DNA from: Acidimicrobiia bacterium
GTDB lineage: Bacteria; Actinomycetota; Acidimicrobiia; Acidimicrobiales; Iamiaceae
Direction of reading: 5' to 3'
DNA: 26,197 nucleotides
Assembly (NCBI GenBank): GCA_019247975.1
Contig: JAFBAD010000016.1
Span: 1-26,197 of the forward strand
Below are positions 7,749 through 14,864 of this stretch, piece by piece (position 1 is the stretch's first letter; each line of letters starts with the position of its first letter). Position numbers and translations under genes: made by a program. The notes beneath the pieces are model-generated. The model saw only the letters and a program-made list of their open reading frames with translations. It was not told the DNA's origin and made no database searches.

Positions 7749-8498
7749 TCAGCGGCGGCGGAAGAGGGTGACCTCGGTGGTGCAGCGGAGGGCGACGGGG
7801 TCCGGCTCGCCGGCGAGCACGGCTGCGATCTCGGTGAGGATCTCATGCTGGTCGTGCGGACCCAGCGCGCTGATCGGAGCGAGCGACAGGACCTGGTCCA
7901 GCACCTCGGCATGGGTGCGGTCGTAGGACCAGGGGAAGCCGGTGAAGCCGTCGTGGGCGAGGACCGGCGACGCCTCGAGCGGCTCGCGCCAGCGGCCGCT
8001 CGCGTAGGACGGCGCGCCGTCAGCCACCCGCTCCCGGGCCTCCGAGATGGCCCGGTTCAATGGCTGGGTGAGGTCGCGCAGGTTGTAGACGATCGCCACC
8101 GCCGCGCCGGGCCGGAGGGCGCGGCTGATCTCGTCGACCCAGCGTGGCCCGAACCAGTGCACGGCCTGCGCGACCGTCGCCCCGTCGAGTCCGGCGTCGG
8201 CGAACGGCAGTGCCTCGGCGGAGTCCGCGTGCGCGGTCACACCGGGGACGCGGCGCTCGAGCTCCGCGCGCATGCCGTCGACCGGCTCGACCGCGTGGAT
8301 CTCGGCGCCCGTCGGCACGAGCAGCCGGGTCAGCTTCCCGGTGCCGGCGCCGAGGTCGGCGACGACCTTCCCGGAACCGAGCCCGAGCGCGTCGACCACG
8401 TGGGCGACTGCCTCGGCCGGGTAGTCGGGCCGGGCCCGCTCGTACTCGTCGGCCACCGCGCCGAACGCCCGGGCCTTGGGGTGCACGGGGTCGCTCAC
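7749..8498 (-). CDS. Class I SAM-dependent methyltransferase
   Basis: A 249-residue protein with the SAM-binding motif I VADLGAGTGKLTRLL (about 46-60), the acidic loop HAVEPVDGM, and the later motif WFGPRWVDEISRALRPGA. This is the Methyltransf_11 type, often acting on small molecules or lipids; the substrate is not predictable. The start is the GTG at 8498, which overlaps the stop of the upstream phosphatase as GTGA. That points to translational coupling in a two-gene operon. The N-terminal HPKARAFGAVADEYERARPDYP segment is characteristic of actinobacterial members. Confidence 0.9.
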   Translation of the reverse strand: MSDPVHPKARAFGAVADEYERARPDYPAEAVAHVVDALGLGSGKVVADLGAGTGKLTRLLVPTGAEIHAVEPVDGMRAELERRVPGVTAHADSAEALPFADAGLDGATVAQAVHWFGPRWVDEISRALRPGAAVAIVYNLRDLTQPLNRAISEARERVADGAPSYASGRWREPLEASPVLAHDGFTGFPWSYDRTHAEVLDQVLSLAPISALGPHDQHEILTEIAAVLAGEPDPVALRCTTEVTLFRRR

Positions 8499-8995
8499 GT
8501 CAGCGCCGGCGCCAGCTCGGCCACGAGGTCCACGATCTCACGGGCGCACTCCAGGAAGACGTCCGCCTCGCCGCCCCCGGGGTCGACGACCTCCTCCCAG
8601 TCGCCGAGCTGCACCGAGGCGAGGCCCATGCCGGCGACGCGCTCGCTGAGCGGTCGCGGATCGACCGGCAGGTCGCGCACGAGCCGGCGCAGGGTCGCGG
8701 TGTGCGCCGCCGCGCCCGGGTGCTCCCGCCGCACCCAGAGCACGTGCTCGGGGGCCAGCGCGACGACGAGGTCCGCCTTCTCGAGATCGTGCGCCCCGGC
8801 TTGGCGGCTGCGGTGGTCGGGCACGGCCAGGCCAACCCCTTCGAGCGCCGCTCGCGTCCGCCAGCTCATGGGCTGGCCGTCCACCACCAGGGTGCCCGCG
8901 GTCGCGATTCGTGCGCCGGGGACGGTCGCCTCGAGCGCGGCGCCGGCCATCACCGAGCGGGCCGCGTTGCCCGTGCAGACGACCAGCAGATCCAC
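8495..8995 (-). CDS. Low-molecular-weight protein-tyrosine-phosphatase-like protein
   Basis: A 166-residue protein of the LMW-PTP/arsenate-reductase fold. The P-loop CTGNAARS places the nucleophile Cys7 and phosphate-binding Arg13 near the N-terminus as expected. The general acid is probably Asp138 in VVDPGGG. It could dephosphorylate tyrosine (or arginine) on proteins, or be a relative with another role; nothing in the context suggests arsenate. It starts at GTG 8995, preceded by CACGAT (bases 9003-9008) with a 7-nt gap. Its stop overlaps the methyltransferase start by 4 bp. Confidence 0.83.
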   Translation of the reverse strand: MDLLVVCTGNAARSVMAGAALEATVPGARIATAGTLVVDGQPMSWRTRAALEGVGLAVPDHRSRQAGAHDLEKADLVVALAPEHVLWVRREHPGAAAHTATLRRLVRDLPVDPRPLSERVAGMGLASVQLGDWEEVVDPGGGEADVFLECAREIVDLVAELAPALT

Positions 8996-9058
8996 GGGCA
9001 GGATCGTGGCCGATCGACCCCGGGATCGCCCAACCGCGTCGCGCTAGCTTCCGGCGCG
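8996..9058. promoter_or_regulatory. Divergent promoter region, phosphatase/methyltransferase and FadD19-like gene
   Basis: The 63-bp gap holds CACGAT on the minus strand (bases 9003-9008), 7 nt before GTG 8995. On plus it holds TAGCTT (9045-9050), 8 nt before GTG 9059. Neither gene has a Shine-Dalgarno sequence. Both look leaderless. Confidence 0.5.
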
Positions 9059-10675
9059 GTGACCGCGACGTACAACTTGTCCGAGCTGTTCGAGCAGGTG
9101 GTCGACGTCGCCCACGACCGCACCGCCCTCGTGTCGGGCGACCGGCGCCTGACCTACGACGAGCTCGACGCGCGGGCCAACCGGCTCGCCCACCACCTCG
9201 CGTCGGCCGGCGTCGGCCCCGGCGACCACATCGGGCTGCACCTCATGAACGGCCCGGAGTACATCGAGGGCATGCTCGCCGCCTTCAAGCTGCGGGCCGT
9301 CCCCGTCAACATCAACTACCGGTACGTCGCCCGCGAGCTCGAGCACCTCTACGGGATGATGGATCTGGTCGGGCTCGTGGTGCACCGGCGCTTTGCGTCC
9401 GATGCGGCCGGCGGTGCGCAGGGCCTCGCCGATCTGCGGACGGTGCTGGTCGTCGACGACGACAGCGGCGCGGACGTGCCCGAGGGCTGGGCGAGCTACG
9501 AGCAGGCGCTGGCCGCCGCGTCACCCGAGCGGGACTTCACCGGGCGAACCTCCGACGACGTGTACTGCGCGTGCACGGGCGGCACCACCGGCATGCCCAA
9601 GGGCGTGATGTGGCGCCACGAGGACATCTTCTTCGCGTCGATGGGCGGCGGTGACCCGACGCAGTTCGAGGGACCGATCGAGCGGGCCGAGCAGCTCACC
9701 GAGCGCGTCCCCGAGCAGGGCCTGCACATGCTCGTCACGCCGCCGCTCATGCACGTGAGCGCGCACTGGGCGTCGTTCCAGGCGCTGTTCGGAGGGGGCA
9801 AGGTCGTGTTGCTCCCGGCCGGCTCGTTCGACCCGGCGGTGGCGTGGCGCCTCATCGAGCAGGAGGGCGCGCACATCGCGGTGATCGTCGGCAACGCGAT
9901 GGCGGCGCCGCTCATCGACCGCTACCTCGAGGACCCGGTCGACGCGTCGTCGCTCATGGCCTTCGGCTCCGGTGGCGCGGTGCTCTCGCCCGCGGTGAAG
10001 CGCCGCATGCGCGAGGCACTACCCAACGTGATGGTGATGGACGGGTTCGGGTCGACCGAGACCGGCGTGGCCGGCACGGATTCGTCGGGCGCGGCCGACG
10101 GCAAGGCGACCGGCGCGGTGTTCAGCATGGACGCGAACACCGCGGTGCTCGACGACGAGCTCCGTCCGATCGAGCCCGGGACCGACCAGATCGGGAGGTT
10201 GGCCCGCCGGGGCCACATCCCCCTCGGCTACTACAACGACCCCGAGAAGACCGCGGAGACCTTCGTCGAGGTCGACGGCGTGCGCTGGGTCCTGCCGGGC
10301 GACCTCGCCAGCGTAGAGCCCGACGGCTCCATCCGCCTCCACGGCCGGGGCTCGGCCAGCATCAACACGGGCGGCGAGAAGGTCTTCCCGGAGGAGGTCG
10401 AGTCCGCGCTCATGGCCCACGACGCGGTGCACGACGTGCTCGTCGTCGGCGTGCCCGACGACCGTTGGGGCGAGCGGGTGGTCGCGGTCGTGCAGCCGCG
10501 CGCCGGCCAGGACGTCAACTTCGACGCGCTGCAGGCCCACGCTCGCGAGCACCTGGCCGGCTACAAGGTGCCGCGCGCGGTGGTGGTGGTCGACGCGGTC
10601 GTACGGGCGCCGAACGGCAAGCCGGACTACGCCTGGGCCCGCGAGAAGGCGCTCGAGGACGCCGAAGCCGGCTGA
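9059..10675 (+). CDS. Acyl-CoA synthetase, FadD19-like
   Basis: A 538-residue AMP-forming ligase. The phosphate-binding loop TGGTTGMPKGVMWRHEDI (173-190) has the GGTTG..KGVMWRHED form known from Mycobacterium FadD19. Later motifs include FGSTETGVAGT, RGSASINTGGEKVFPEEVE and the C-terminal lysine segment RAPNGKPDYAWA, also close to FadD19 as I remember it. FadD19 activates the C26 side chain of cholesterol-derived acids; here a steroid or branched-chain acid is plausible but unproven. It differs enough from the synthetase at 3026 to serve another substrate class. The GTG at 9059 was chosen because the longer open frame upstream overlaps the divergent gene and TAGCTT lies 8 nt before. Confidence 0.92.
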   Translation: MTATYNLSELFEQVVDVAHDRTALVSGDRRLTYDELDARANRLAHHLASAGVGPGDHIGLHLMNGPEYIEGMLAAFKLRAVPVNINYRYVARELEHLYGMMDLVGLVVHRRFASDAAGGAQGLADLRTVLVVDDDSGADVPEGWASYEQALAAASPERDFTGRTSDDVYCACTGGTTGMPKGVMWRHEDIFFASMGGGDPTQFEGPIERAEQLTERVPEQGLHMLVTPPLMHVSAHWASFQALFGGGKVVLLPAGSFDPAVAWRLIEQEGAHIAVIVGNAMAAPLIDRYLEDPVDASSLMAFGSGGAVLSPAVKRRMREALPNVMVMDGFGSTETGVAGTDSSGAADGKATGAVFSMDANTAVLDDELRPIEPGTDQIGRLARRGHIPLGYYNDPEKTAETFVEVDGVRWVLPGDLASVEPDGSIRLHGRGSASINTGGEKVFPEEVESALMAHDAVHDVLVVGVPDDRWGERVVAVVQPRAGQDVNFDALQAHAREHLAGYKVPRAVVVVDAVVRAPNGKPDYAWAREKALEDAEAG

Positions 10676-10690
10676 CCTCACCACCCACGA

Positions 10691-10741
10691 CGAAATTGGC
10701 CGGGTTCGCCGCGCCATGCGCGGCGAACACGGCCAATTTCG
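10691..10741. repeat. Inverted repeat, CGAAATTGGCC family copy 1
   Basis: Arms 10691-10714 and 10718-10741 pair over 24 bp with one mismatch around a 3-nt loop (CAT). The outer 11 bp of each arm, CGAAATTGGCC and its complement, recur exactly at 25558 and 25598. It lies between two plus-strand genes, just upstream of the next promoter. It is a candidate terminator for the FadD19-like gene or a dispersed palindromic element. Confidence 0.85.
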
Positions 10742-10752
10742 GTCTGCGGGGG

Positions 10753-10758
10753 CAGACT
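10753..10758 (+). promoter_or_regulatory. Candidate -10 box for a leaderless transcript
   Basis: CAGACT ends 6 nt before ATG 10765 and has no Shine-Dalgarno sequence after it. It lies 11 bp beyond the end of the palindrome, so the gene would have its own promoter rather than depend on the synthetase transcript. Confidence 0.5.
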
Positions 10759-10764
10759 GCGGGC

Positions 10765-11541
10765 ATGACCGGGGGAGCAGGGGCGATGGACGAGGGCGTG
10801 GCCGTGCTGGCCCAGCAGCACGCCGAGCTGGCCGCCCTCATCGACGGGTTGGACGACGAGGGCTGGGCCCGCCCGTCGCGCTGCGAGGGCTGGACGGTCG
10901 CCGACGTGGTGCTGCACCTGAGCCAGACCGACGAGATGGCCCTGGCCAGCGCCGAGCACCGGCTCGGTGAGTACTCCGCGCGCGCGACAGAGGGCCTCGG
11001 GCCGATCGGCGATGTCGACGACCTCGCCGACGCGATGGTCGCCAAGGAGCGGGGTCGCCCGGGACCCGAGGTCGGGGAGCGGTGGCGCGAGGGCGCGGCG
11101 CGCGTGCGGGCCGCGCTGCAGGCCGGCGACCCGCATGACCGCGTCGACTGGGTGGCGGGGAAGCTCTCGTTGCGGACGCTGGCGACGACTCGGCTGGCCG
11201 AGGCGTGGATCCACTCGGGCGACGTCGCGTTCGCGTCCGGTGGGACGTGGTCGGCGACCGACCGGCTCGGACCCATCGCCCGGCTCGCCTGGCGCACCCT
11301 GCCCTACGCGTTCTCGCGCGCCGGTGAGGAGCTGCACGGCCCGGTGGCCTTCGAGCTGACGGTGCCCGGCGGCCCGGCACTGAGCTTCTCCGGCGACGAG
11401 CCGGCGGCCACGACGGTCCGGGGCCCCGCCCGGGACCTCTGCCTGGTGGCGGCCCGCCGCCTCGAGCCGTCCGACACCGAGCTGGAGGCCGAAGGCCCCG
11501 ACGCCGAGCGCGTCCTCGCCCTCGTCCGCACCTACGCCTGA
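10765..11541 (+). CDS. TIGR03084/DinB-like, maleylpyruvate isomerase N-terminal domain protein
   Basis: A 258-residue protein of the mycothiol-dependent maleylpyruvate isomerase family, DinB-like four-helix fold. The N-terminal half contains SRCEGWTVADVVLHLSQTDE with a likely metal-binding His51; another His is in EAWIHSGDVA. These proteins are common in actinobacteria and are thought to use mycothiol or bind metal, but for the TIGR03084-like group the reaction is not established. ATG 10765 was chosen for the CAGACT box 6 nt upstream. MDEG at residue 8 is an alternative start. It converges with the enoyl-CoA hydratase, leaving 22 bp. Confidence 0.82.
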   Translation: MTGGAGAMDEGVAVLAQQHAELAALIDGLDDEGWARPSRCEGWTVADVVLHLSQTDEMALASAEHRLGEYSARATEGLGPIGDVDDLADAMVAKERGRPGPEVGERWREGAARVRAALQAGDPHDRVDWVAGKLSLRTLATTRLAEAWIHSGDVAFASGGTWSATDRLGPIARLAWRTLPYAFSRAGEELHGPVAFELTVPGGPALSFSGDEPAATTVRGPARDLCLVAARRLEPSDTELEAEGPDAERVLALVRTYA

Positions 11542-11563
11542 GGCCGAACCGAAGGGGACGACC

Positions 11564-12439
11564 CTAGAACTCCGGTTCTTCCCACCAGGGGTAGGTGGGC
11601 GGGAGGTCGCCGGGCACCTTGCCCGGGAAGGCGGGCGGGCGCTTCTCGAGGAAGCTCATGACGCCCTCGCGGGCCTCGCCGCTCGCGCCGAGCGCGTCGA
11701 CGAGCGCGGAGTCCAGGCGGTGGGCCTCCATCGGGTGCGGCGCGCCGAGCAGCCGCCACAGCATCGCCCGGGTGAGCGCGACCGAGACGCCCGACGAGCT
11801 GTCGGCGATCTCCCGGGCGATCCCGTAGGCCGCCGGCAGCAGGTCGTCCGGTGCGTGCAGCGAGCGGACCAGGCCGCCGGCCAGCGCCTCCTCCGCGTCG
11901 AAGACGCGGCCGGTCGCGCACCACTCCATGGCGCGGCTGATGCCCACGACGCGCGGCAGGAACCACGACGAGCACGCCTCGGGGACGATGCCCCGCCGGG
12001 CGAACACGAAGCCGAAGCGGGCCGAGGTCGACGCGAGCCGCACGTCCATCGGCAGCGTCATCGTCGCCCCGACGCCGACCGACACGCCGTTGATCGCAGC
12101 GATGATCGGCTTGGTCAGCTGGAAGATGCGCAGCGAGACGAGACCGCCCTCGTCGCGGTGACGACCGTCGGCTTCGCGCACGATGCCGCTGTCGGCCGGC
12201 GCGTTGTCGGTGTCGAACGTGACCTCGCCACTGCCGAGGTCCGCACCCGCGCAGAACGCCTTGCCCGCGCCCGTGACGACGACGGCCCGCACCGCAGGGT
12301 CTGCGTCGATCGCGTCGAAGGCCGAGCACAGCTCGACCTGCATCAGCTTGGTGAACGCGTTGAGCCGATCGGGGCGGTGCAACGTGATCGTCGCGACGCC
12401 GTCGTCGACCCCGTAGGTGATGTGCGAGTACCCGGCCAT
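11564..12439 (-). CDS. Enoyl-CoA hydratase/isomerase (crotonase) family protein
   Basis: A 291-residue crotonase-fold protein, expected to act on an acyl-CoA in beta-oxidation. The first oxyanion-hole strand is VVTGAGKAFCAGADL (54-68) and the second is AAINGVSVGVGATMTLPMD (114-132). Glu172 in SRAMEWCATG sits where the second catalytic Glu of hydratases is found. The region FVFARRGIVPEACSSWFLPR lacks the usual first Glu before the GIxP loop but has PEACSSW, a known subgroup signature. Hydratase activity is therefore likely but not certain. It lies 7 bp after the SDR gene and shares its transcript. It has no Shine-Dalgarno sequence of its own. Confidence 0.9.
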   Translation of the reverse strand: MAGYSHITYGVDDGVATITLHRPDRLNAFTKLMQVELCSAFDAIDADPAVRAVVVTGAGKAFCAGADLGSGEVTFDTDNAPADSGIVREADGRHRDEGGLVSLRIFQLTKPIIAAINGVSVGVGATMTLPMDVRLASTSARFGFVFARRGIVPEACSSWFLPRVVGISRAMEWCATGRVFDAEEALAGGLVRSLHAPDDLLPAAYGIAREIADSSSGVSVALTRAMLWRLLGAPHPMEAHRLDSALVDALGASGEAREGVMSFLEKRPPAFPGKVPGDLPPTYPWWEEPEF

Positions 12440-12446
12440 GCCGCGG

Positions 12447-13250
12447 CTACAGCGCGGACTGGATCTGGCCGGTGGTCGCCGCGCCGAGGAAGCCGGCGTC
12501 GGTGTGGAGCGCCTCGCCCGCGATGTAGGACGACCGGCGGCTGTTGAGGAAGACGAGCGGCCAGGCCTGCTCCTCGGCGGTCGAGCGACGCTTCGACGGC
12601 CCGACGAACGCGTCGATCATCTCCTTGCCGGCCAGCGCCTCGAAGGCCGGCATCATCGCGGTCTCGGTCGGGCCGGGGTTCTGGCAGTTGAGCCGGATGC
12701 CGGCGTCGAGCAGGGTGACCGCGCGCCATGCGACCCACGCGTTGAGGAGCTTCTTCGACGGGACGTAGCCGGTCGCGATGCGCTCGGCGTTCGCCTCGCA
12801 CCACGCCCGACCCTCGTCGAACCCGCCCTCGCTGACGACCGGCAGCAGCCAGTCGAGGTCCTGCTGCCAGCCGAGGCCGGCGTTGGAGGCCACGCAGACC
12901 GCGGCTGCGCCGGGCGGCATCTGCGGGACCAACGACTCGATGAGGTGGCGAGGCCCGACGAAGTTGACCATGACCGTGTCGAGGTCCGAGAACGGCGGGC
13001 CGGGCAGGCCGGCGACGCTGAAGACGGAGTCCACCGGTCCCTCGATCGACCCCACCGCGGCGTCGATCGACGCCTTGTCCTTGAGGTCGACCTGGACGAA
13101 GCGGTCGACGCCGTCTGCGTGGTCCTGCACGTCGAGGCCGGTGACGGTGGCCCCGAGCTCGGTGAGGATGGCGGCCGTCGCGGCCCCCATCCCCGAGGCA
13201 CAGCCGGTCACGACGGCGTGCGTCCCCTCGTACTGCAGCGGATCCTGCAC
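12447..13250 (-). CDS. Short-chain dehydrogenase/reductase, 3-alpha-HSD/coniferyl-alcohol-dehydrogenase type
   Basis: A 267-residue classical SDR. The dinucleotide motif is TGCASGMG (15-22). Asp40 after the second strand (GLDV) favours NAD(H). The catalytic residues are Ser122 (VASNAG), Tyr162 and Lys166 (GYVPSKK). NPGPTET follows. The TGCASGMG start, the long insert before YxxxK and the missing NNAG motif (VAGLPG instead) resemble the 3-alpha-hydroxysteroid / coniferyl-alcohol dehydrogenase subgroup. The substrate is probably a hydroxysteroid or similar alcohol, by inference. It is the first gene of an operon with the enoyl-CoA hydratase. The start GTG 13250 has GAGGGGGG 6 nt upstream. Confidence 0.9.
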   Translation of the reverse strand: MQDPLQYEGTHAVVTGCASGMGAATAAILTELGATVTGLDVQDHADGVDRFVQVDLKDKASIDAAVGSIEGPVDSVFSVAGLPGPPFSDLDTVMVNFVGPRHLIESLVPQMPPGAAAVCVASNAGLGWQQDLDWLLPVVSEGGFDEGRAWCEANAERIATGYVPSKKLLNAWVAWRAVTLLDAGIRLNCQNPGPTETAMMPAFEALAGKEMIDAFVGPSKRRSTAEEQAWPLVFLNSRRSSYIAGEALHTDAGFLGAATTGQIQSAL

Positions 13251-13294
13251 CTGCGGCCCCCCTCGGCGGTCGTTGTGAACCGCCGGGAACCGTA
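13251..13294 (-). promoter_or_regulatory. SDR operon promoter, leader hairpin and Shine-Dalgarno
   Basis: Unlike most genes here this operon appears leadered. On the minus strand TACGGT (bases 13289-13294) can serve as -10 box, followed by an inverted repeat GGCGGT/ACCGCC (13265-13270 with 13279-13284) and the ribosome binding site GAGGGGGG (13257-13264), 6 nt before GTG 13250. The hairpin overlaps the likely start of the transcript. The plus strand reads GTGAACCG at 13275, also found twice before the tetR gene. Confidence 0.4.
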
Positions 13295-13321
13295 GTCAGG
13301 CCCGCCCGGGCGAGGGGCGCC

Positions 13322-13489
13322 TCAGGCGGCGGCCCCGACCCGCTCGGTGGCGGGGGCGTAGCGCACCGGCAGGTCGAGGCCGACCGCCTGGGCGAACTGG
13401 GCGTTCTCCTGGAGCTGCACGAGACGGCGCTCCCAGGCGAGCTGGCCGGCGAGCCAGCTGAGGCCTTCGGTGGTGACGTTCTTGGACAT
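13322..13489 (-). CDS. Small protein of 55 residues, unknown function
   Basis: The reading frame gives MSKNVTTEGLSWLAGQLAWE at the start and ends in ATERVGAAA. The protein is likely helical in the middle, with heptad-like hydrophobics, and has no signal peptide or membrane segment. Support for expression is good: AAGGAGG (bases 13496-13502) lies 6 nt before the ATG, the strongest Shine-Dalgarno in the window. A perfect 17-bp palindrome lies upstream, just after a TATCCT -10 candidate (bases 13536-13541). An in-frame ATG at 13531 lies inside the palindrome and is rejected. The gene is divergent from a TetR regulator that probably represses it. I do not recognise the family. Confidence 0.72.
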   Translation of the reverse strand: MSKNVTTEGLSWLAGQLAWERRLVQLQENAQFAQAVGLDLPVRYAPATERVGAAA

Positions 13490-13515
13490 GTTCCGCCTCC
13501 TTGGCTGGCTCCAAA

Positions 13516-13532
13516 CTTGGAGTGACTCCAAG
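13516..13532. promoter_or_regulatory. Palindromic operator between small-protein gene and tetR
   Basis: CTTGGAGT-G-ACTCCAAG is a perfect 8-1-8 palindrome. On the minus strand it starts 3 nt after the -10 candidate TATCCT, so it covers the transcription start of the small-protein gene. A third half-site, CTCCAA, precedes it at 13509-13514. Size and position suit a TetR-family dimer encoded next door. The tetR -10 candidate TATGAT is at 13573-13578. Confidence 0.68.
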
Positions 13533-13614
13533 AAGGATACGGACGGAGCCGCCGAGAATCTTGGGGTTGCTCTATGATTCCGGTCACACCAAAGGTGAAC
13601 CGGGGGTGAACCGC

Positions 13615-14256
13615 ATGGGACTCAGGGACGACAAGAAGCGCGAGACCCGCCTGGCCATCCTCGAGGGCGCGCTGGCCCGCTTCCGCCAGGAGGGGTTCGA
13701 CGCCACCCGAGTGCGCGACATCACCACCGAGCTGCGCATCAGCGAGGCGACGTTCTTCAACTACTTCCCGACGAAGCAGGCGGTGCTCGAGGAGGCGGCC
13801 GAGGAGCTGCTGAAGCGCTCGCTCGAGCGCCTCGAGGCCGGCGTCCACCAGACCGGCCCGGTGCCCGATCGGCTCGAGGGGATGGTGGCTGCGTTCGTCG
13901 CCGACTTCGCCGGCGATCGCGAGCTGGCCGCGCTGCTCGGCGCCCACACGACCTTCTTCGCCGGCAGCCGCAGCGAGCGGCTGGTCTACGCGCGCGGCCT
14001 CGTGACCGAGCTGTTCGGCGAGGGCCAGGAGCGCGGCGAGATCCGCACGGACGTGAGCGCGCAGACGCTCGCGCAGCTCTTCCTCGAGCTGGTGCTGGCC
14101 ATCATCCGCACGTGGGTGGACGACCCCGAGGACGACCGCCCCCTCGGCGAGCGGCTCGAACTGGCCCTGTCGATCCTGCTGCGGGGCTGCGTGACCTCAG
14201 CTGTCGCCGACGGAGTGCGCGTCGAGCGCGAGCAGCACCTCGGCCTCCTCGGGTGA
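13615..14256 (+). CDS. TetR/AcrR family transcriptional regulator
   Basis: A 213-residue repressor-type regulator. The N-terminal helix-turn-helix lies in RVRDITTELRISEATFFNYF (32-51), preceded by the usual KRETRLAILEGALARFRQEGF. The C-terminal ligand-binding half has no recognisable specificity. The start is ATG 13615 with GGGGGTG 6 nt upstream; GTG 13606 is an alternative. Two direct GTGAACCG copies (13595, 13606) lie in its leader, the second overlapping the ribosome binding site. Its target is most likely the palindrome at 13516 and thus the small protein, itself, or both. Control of the lipid/sterol operon next to it is possible. The last 60 bp overlap the convergent zinc-ribbon gene. 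Confidence 0.92.
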   Translation: MGLRDDKKRETRLAILEGALARFRQEGFDATRVRDITTELRISEATFFNYFPTKQAVLEEAAEELLKRSLERLEAGVHQTGPVPDRLEGMVAAFVADFAGDRELAALLGAHTTFFAGSRSERLVYARGLVTELFGEGQERGEIRTDVSAQTLAQLFLELVLAIIRTWVDDPEDDRPLGERLELALSILLRGCVTSAVADGVRVEREQHLGLLG

Positions 14257-14538
14257 CGCGGTCGGCCCATAGTGCACGACCAGCGCGCCCTTCTCCTGGC
14301 ACTCCCCGCACGTGACGGCGACGACGGCGAGCATGTCGTCGGGATCCGAGGTGCCCTCCATGCGGCGCAGGGAGTCGACGGTCAGGTCGGCCGGGTCGAG
14401 CTCGGCGCGGCACCCCGGGCAGCGGATGCGCGCCTCCTCGGTGACGCTCACGTTGCCGGTCCACCCTGCGTCGGCGAGCTCGGCCAGCACAGCGGTCAGG
14501 GTGGTGCGGTCACCGGGGTCCTGCGTCTGATCGGTCAC
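14197..14538 (-). CDS. Zinc-ribbon protein of unknown function
   Basis: A 113-residue protein with two CxxC knuckles, C40-PG-C43 and C77-GE-C80, about 34 residues apart, consistent with one structural zinc site. The rest is acidic, with a helical N-terminus. No enzyme motif is seen. The GTG start at 14538 is preceded by TAGGGA (bases 14545-14550) with a 6-nt gap, so the mRNA is probably leaderless. Its 3' end overlaps the end of tetR by 60 bp on the opposite strand. The C-terminal residues VLLALDAHSVGDS and the tetR tail are both encoded there. I do not recognise a named family. Confidence 0.75.
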   Translation of the reverse strand: MTDQTQDPGDRTTLTAVLAELADAGWTGNVSVTEEARIRCPGCRAELDPADLTVDSLRRMEGTSDPDDMLAVVAVTCGECQEKGALVVHYGPTASPEEAEVLLALDAHSVGDS

Positions 14539-14579
14539 CGGGGGTCCCTACCCGCGGGCCGCCCGGGTAGATCTGCGCC
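14539..14579. promoter_or_regulatory. Divergent promoters, zinc-ribbon and GNAT genes
   Basis: On minus TAGGGA (14545-14550) is 6 nt before GTG 14538. On plus TAGATC (14568-14573) is 6 nt before ATG 14580. Both lack the final T of the usual nAnnnT but keep the TA and the spacing. No ribosome binding site is present. Confidence 0.45.
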
Positions 14580-14864
14580 ATGACCGAGACCAGCGTGCGG
14601 CGGGACGAAGAGCGGTGTCGCTACGAGCTCGTGGAGGATGGCGTGGTCGTCGGCCACGCGGCGTTCCGCGGCCTGAACGGCGTCGTCGTCATGCCGCACA
14701 CCGAGATCGACCCGCGCCGCCGGGGCACGGGCCTCGGCGCCAAGCTCGTGCAGGGCGCGCTCGACGACCTGCGCCAGCGGGGGTCGAAGGTGGTGCCGTC
14801 GTGCTGGTACGTCGCCGAGTTCATCGACGGTCACCCGGACTACGCGGATCTCCTCGCCGACTGA
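14580..14864 (+). CDS. Small GNAT N-acetyltransferase (NATD1/YjdJ-like)
   Basis: A 94-residue single-domain GNAT protein. The acetyl-CoA pyrophosphate loop is RRRGTGLGAKLVQGAL (about 46-61), and the C-terminal VVPSCWYVAEFIDGHPDYADLL is the signature of the short NATD1/YjdJ type. These proteins bind acetyl-CoA; a specific acceptor is not known for the group. The start is ATG 14580, preceded by TAGATC at 6 nt. The last 44 bp overlap the end of larC on the opposite strand. Confidence 0.9.
   Translation: MTETSVRRDEERCRYELVEDGVVVGHAAFRGLNGVVVMPHTEIDPRRRGTGLGAKLVQGALDDLRQRGSKVVPSCWYVAEFIDGHPDYADLLAD

Noticed and set aside
5162..7912. A 916-codon minus-strand open frame across the membrane phosphatase-like gene.
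   Set aside because: Composition is that of a shadow frame; the plus strand has a clear catalytic domain and membrane helices there.
13490..13531. A longer start (ATG 13531) for the 55-residue protein.
   Set aside because: It lies inside the operator palindrome and upstream of the AAGGAGG sequence, which is placed for ATG 13489.
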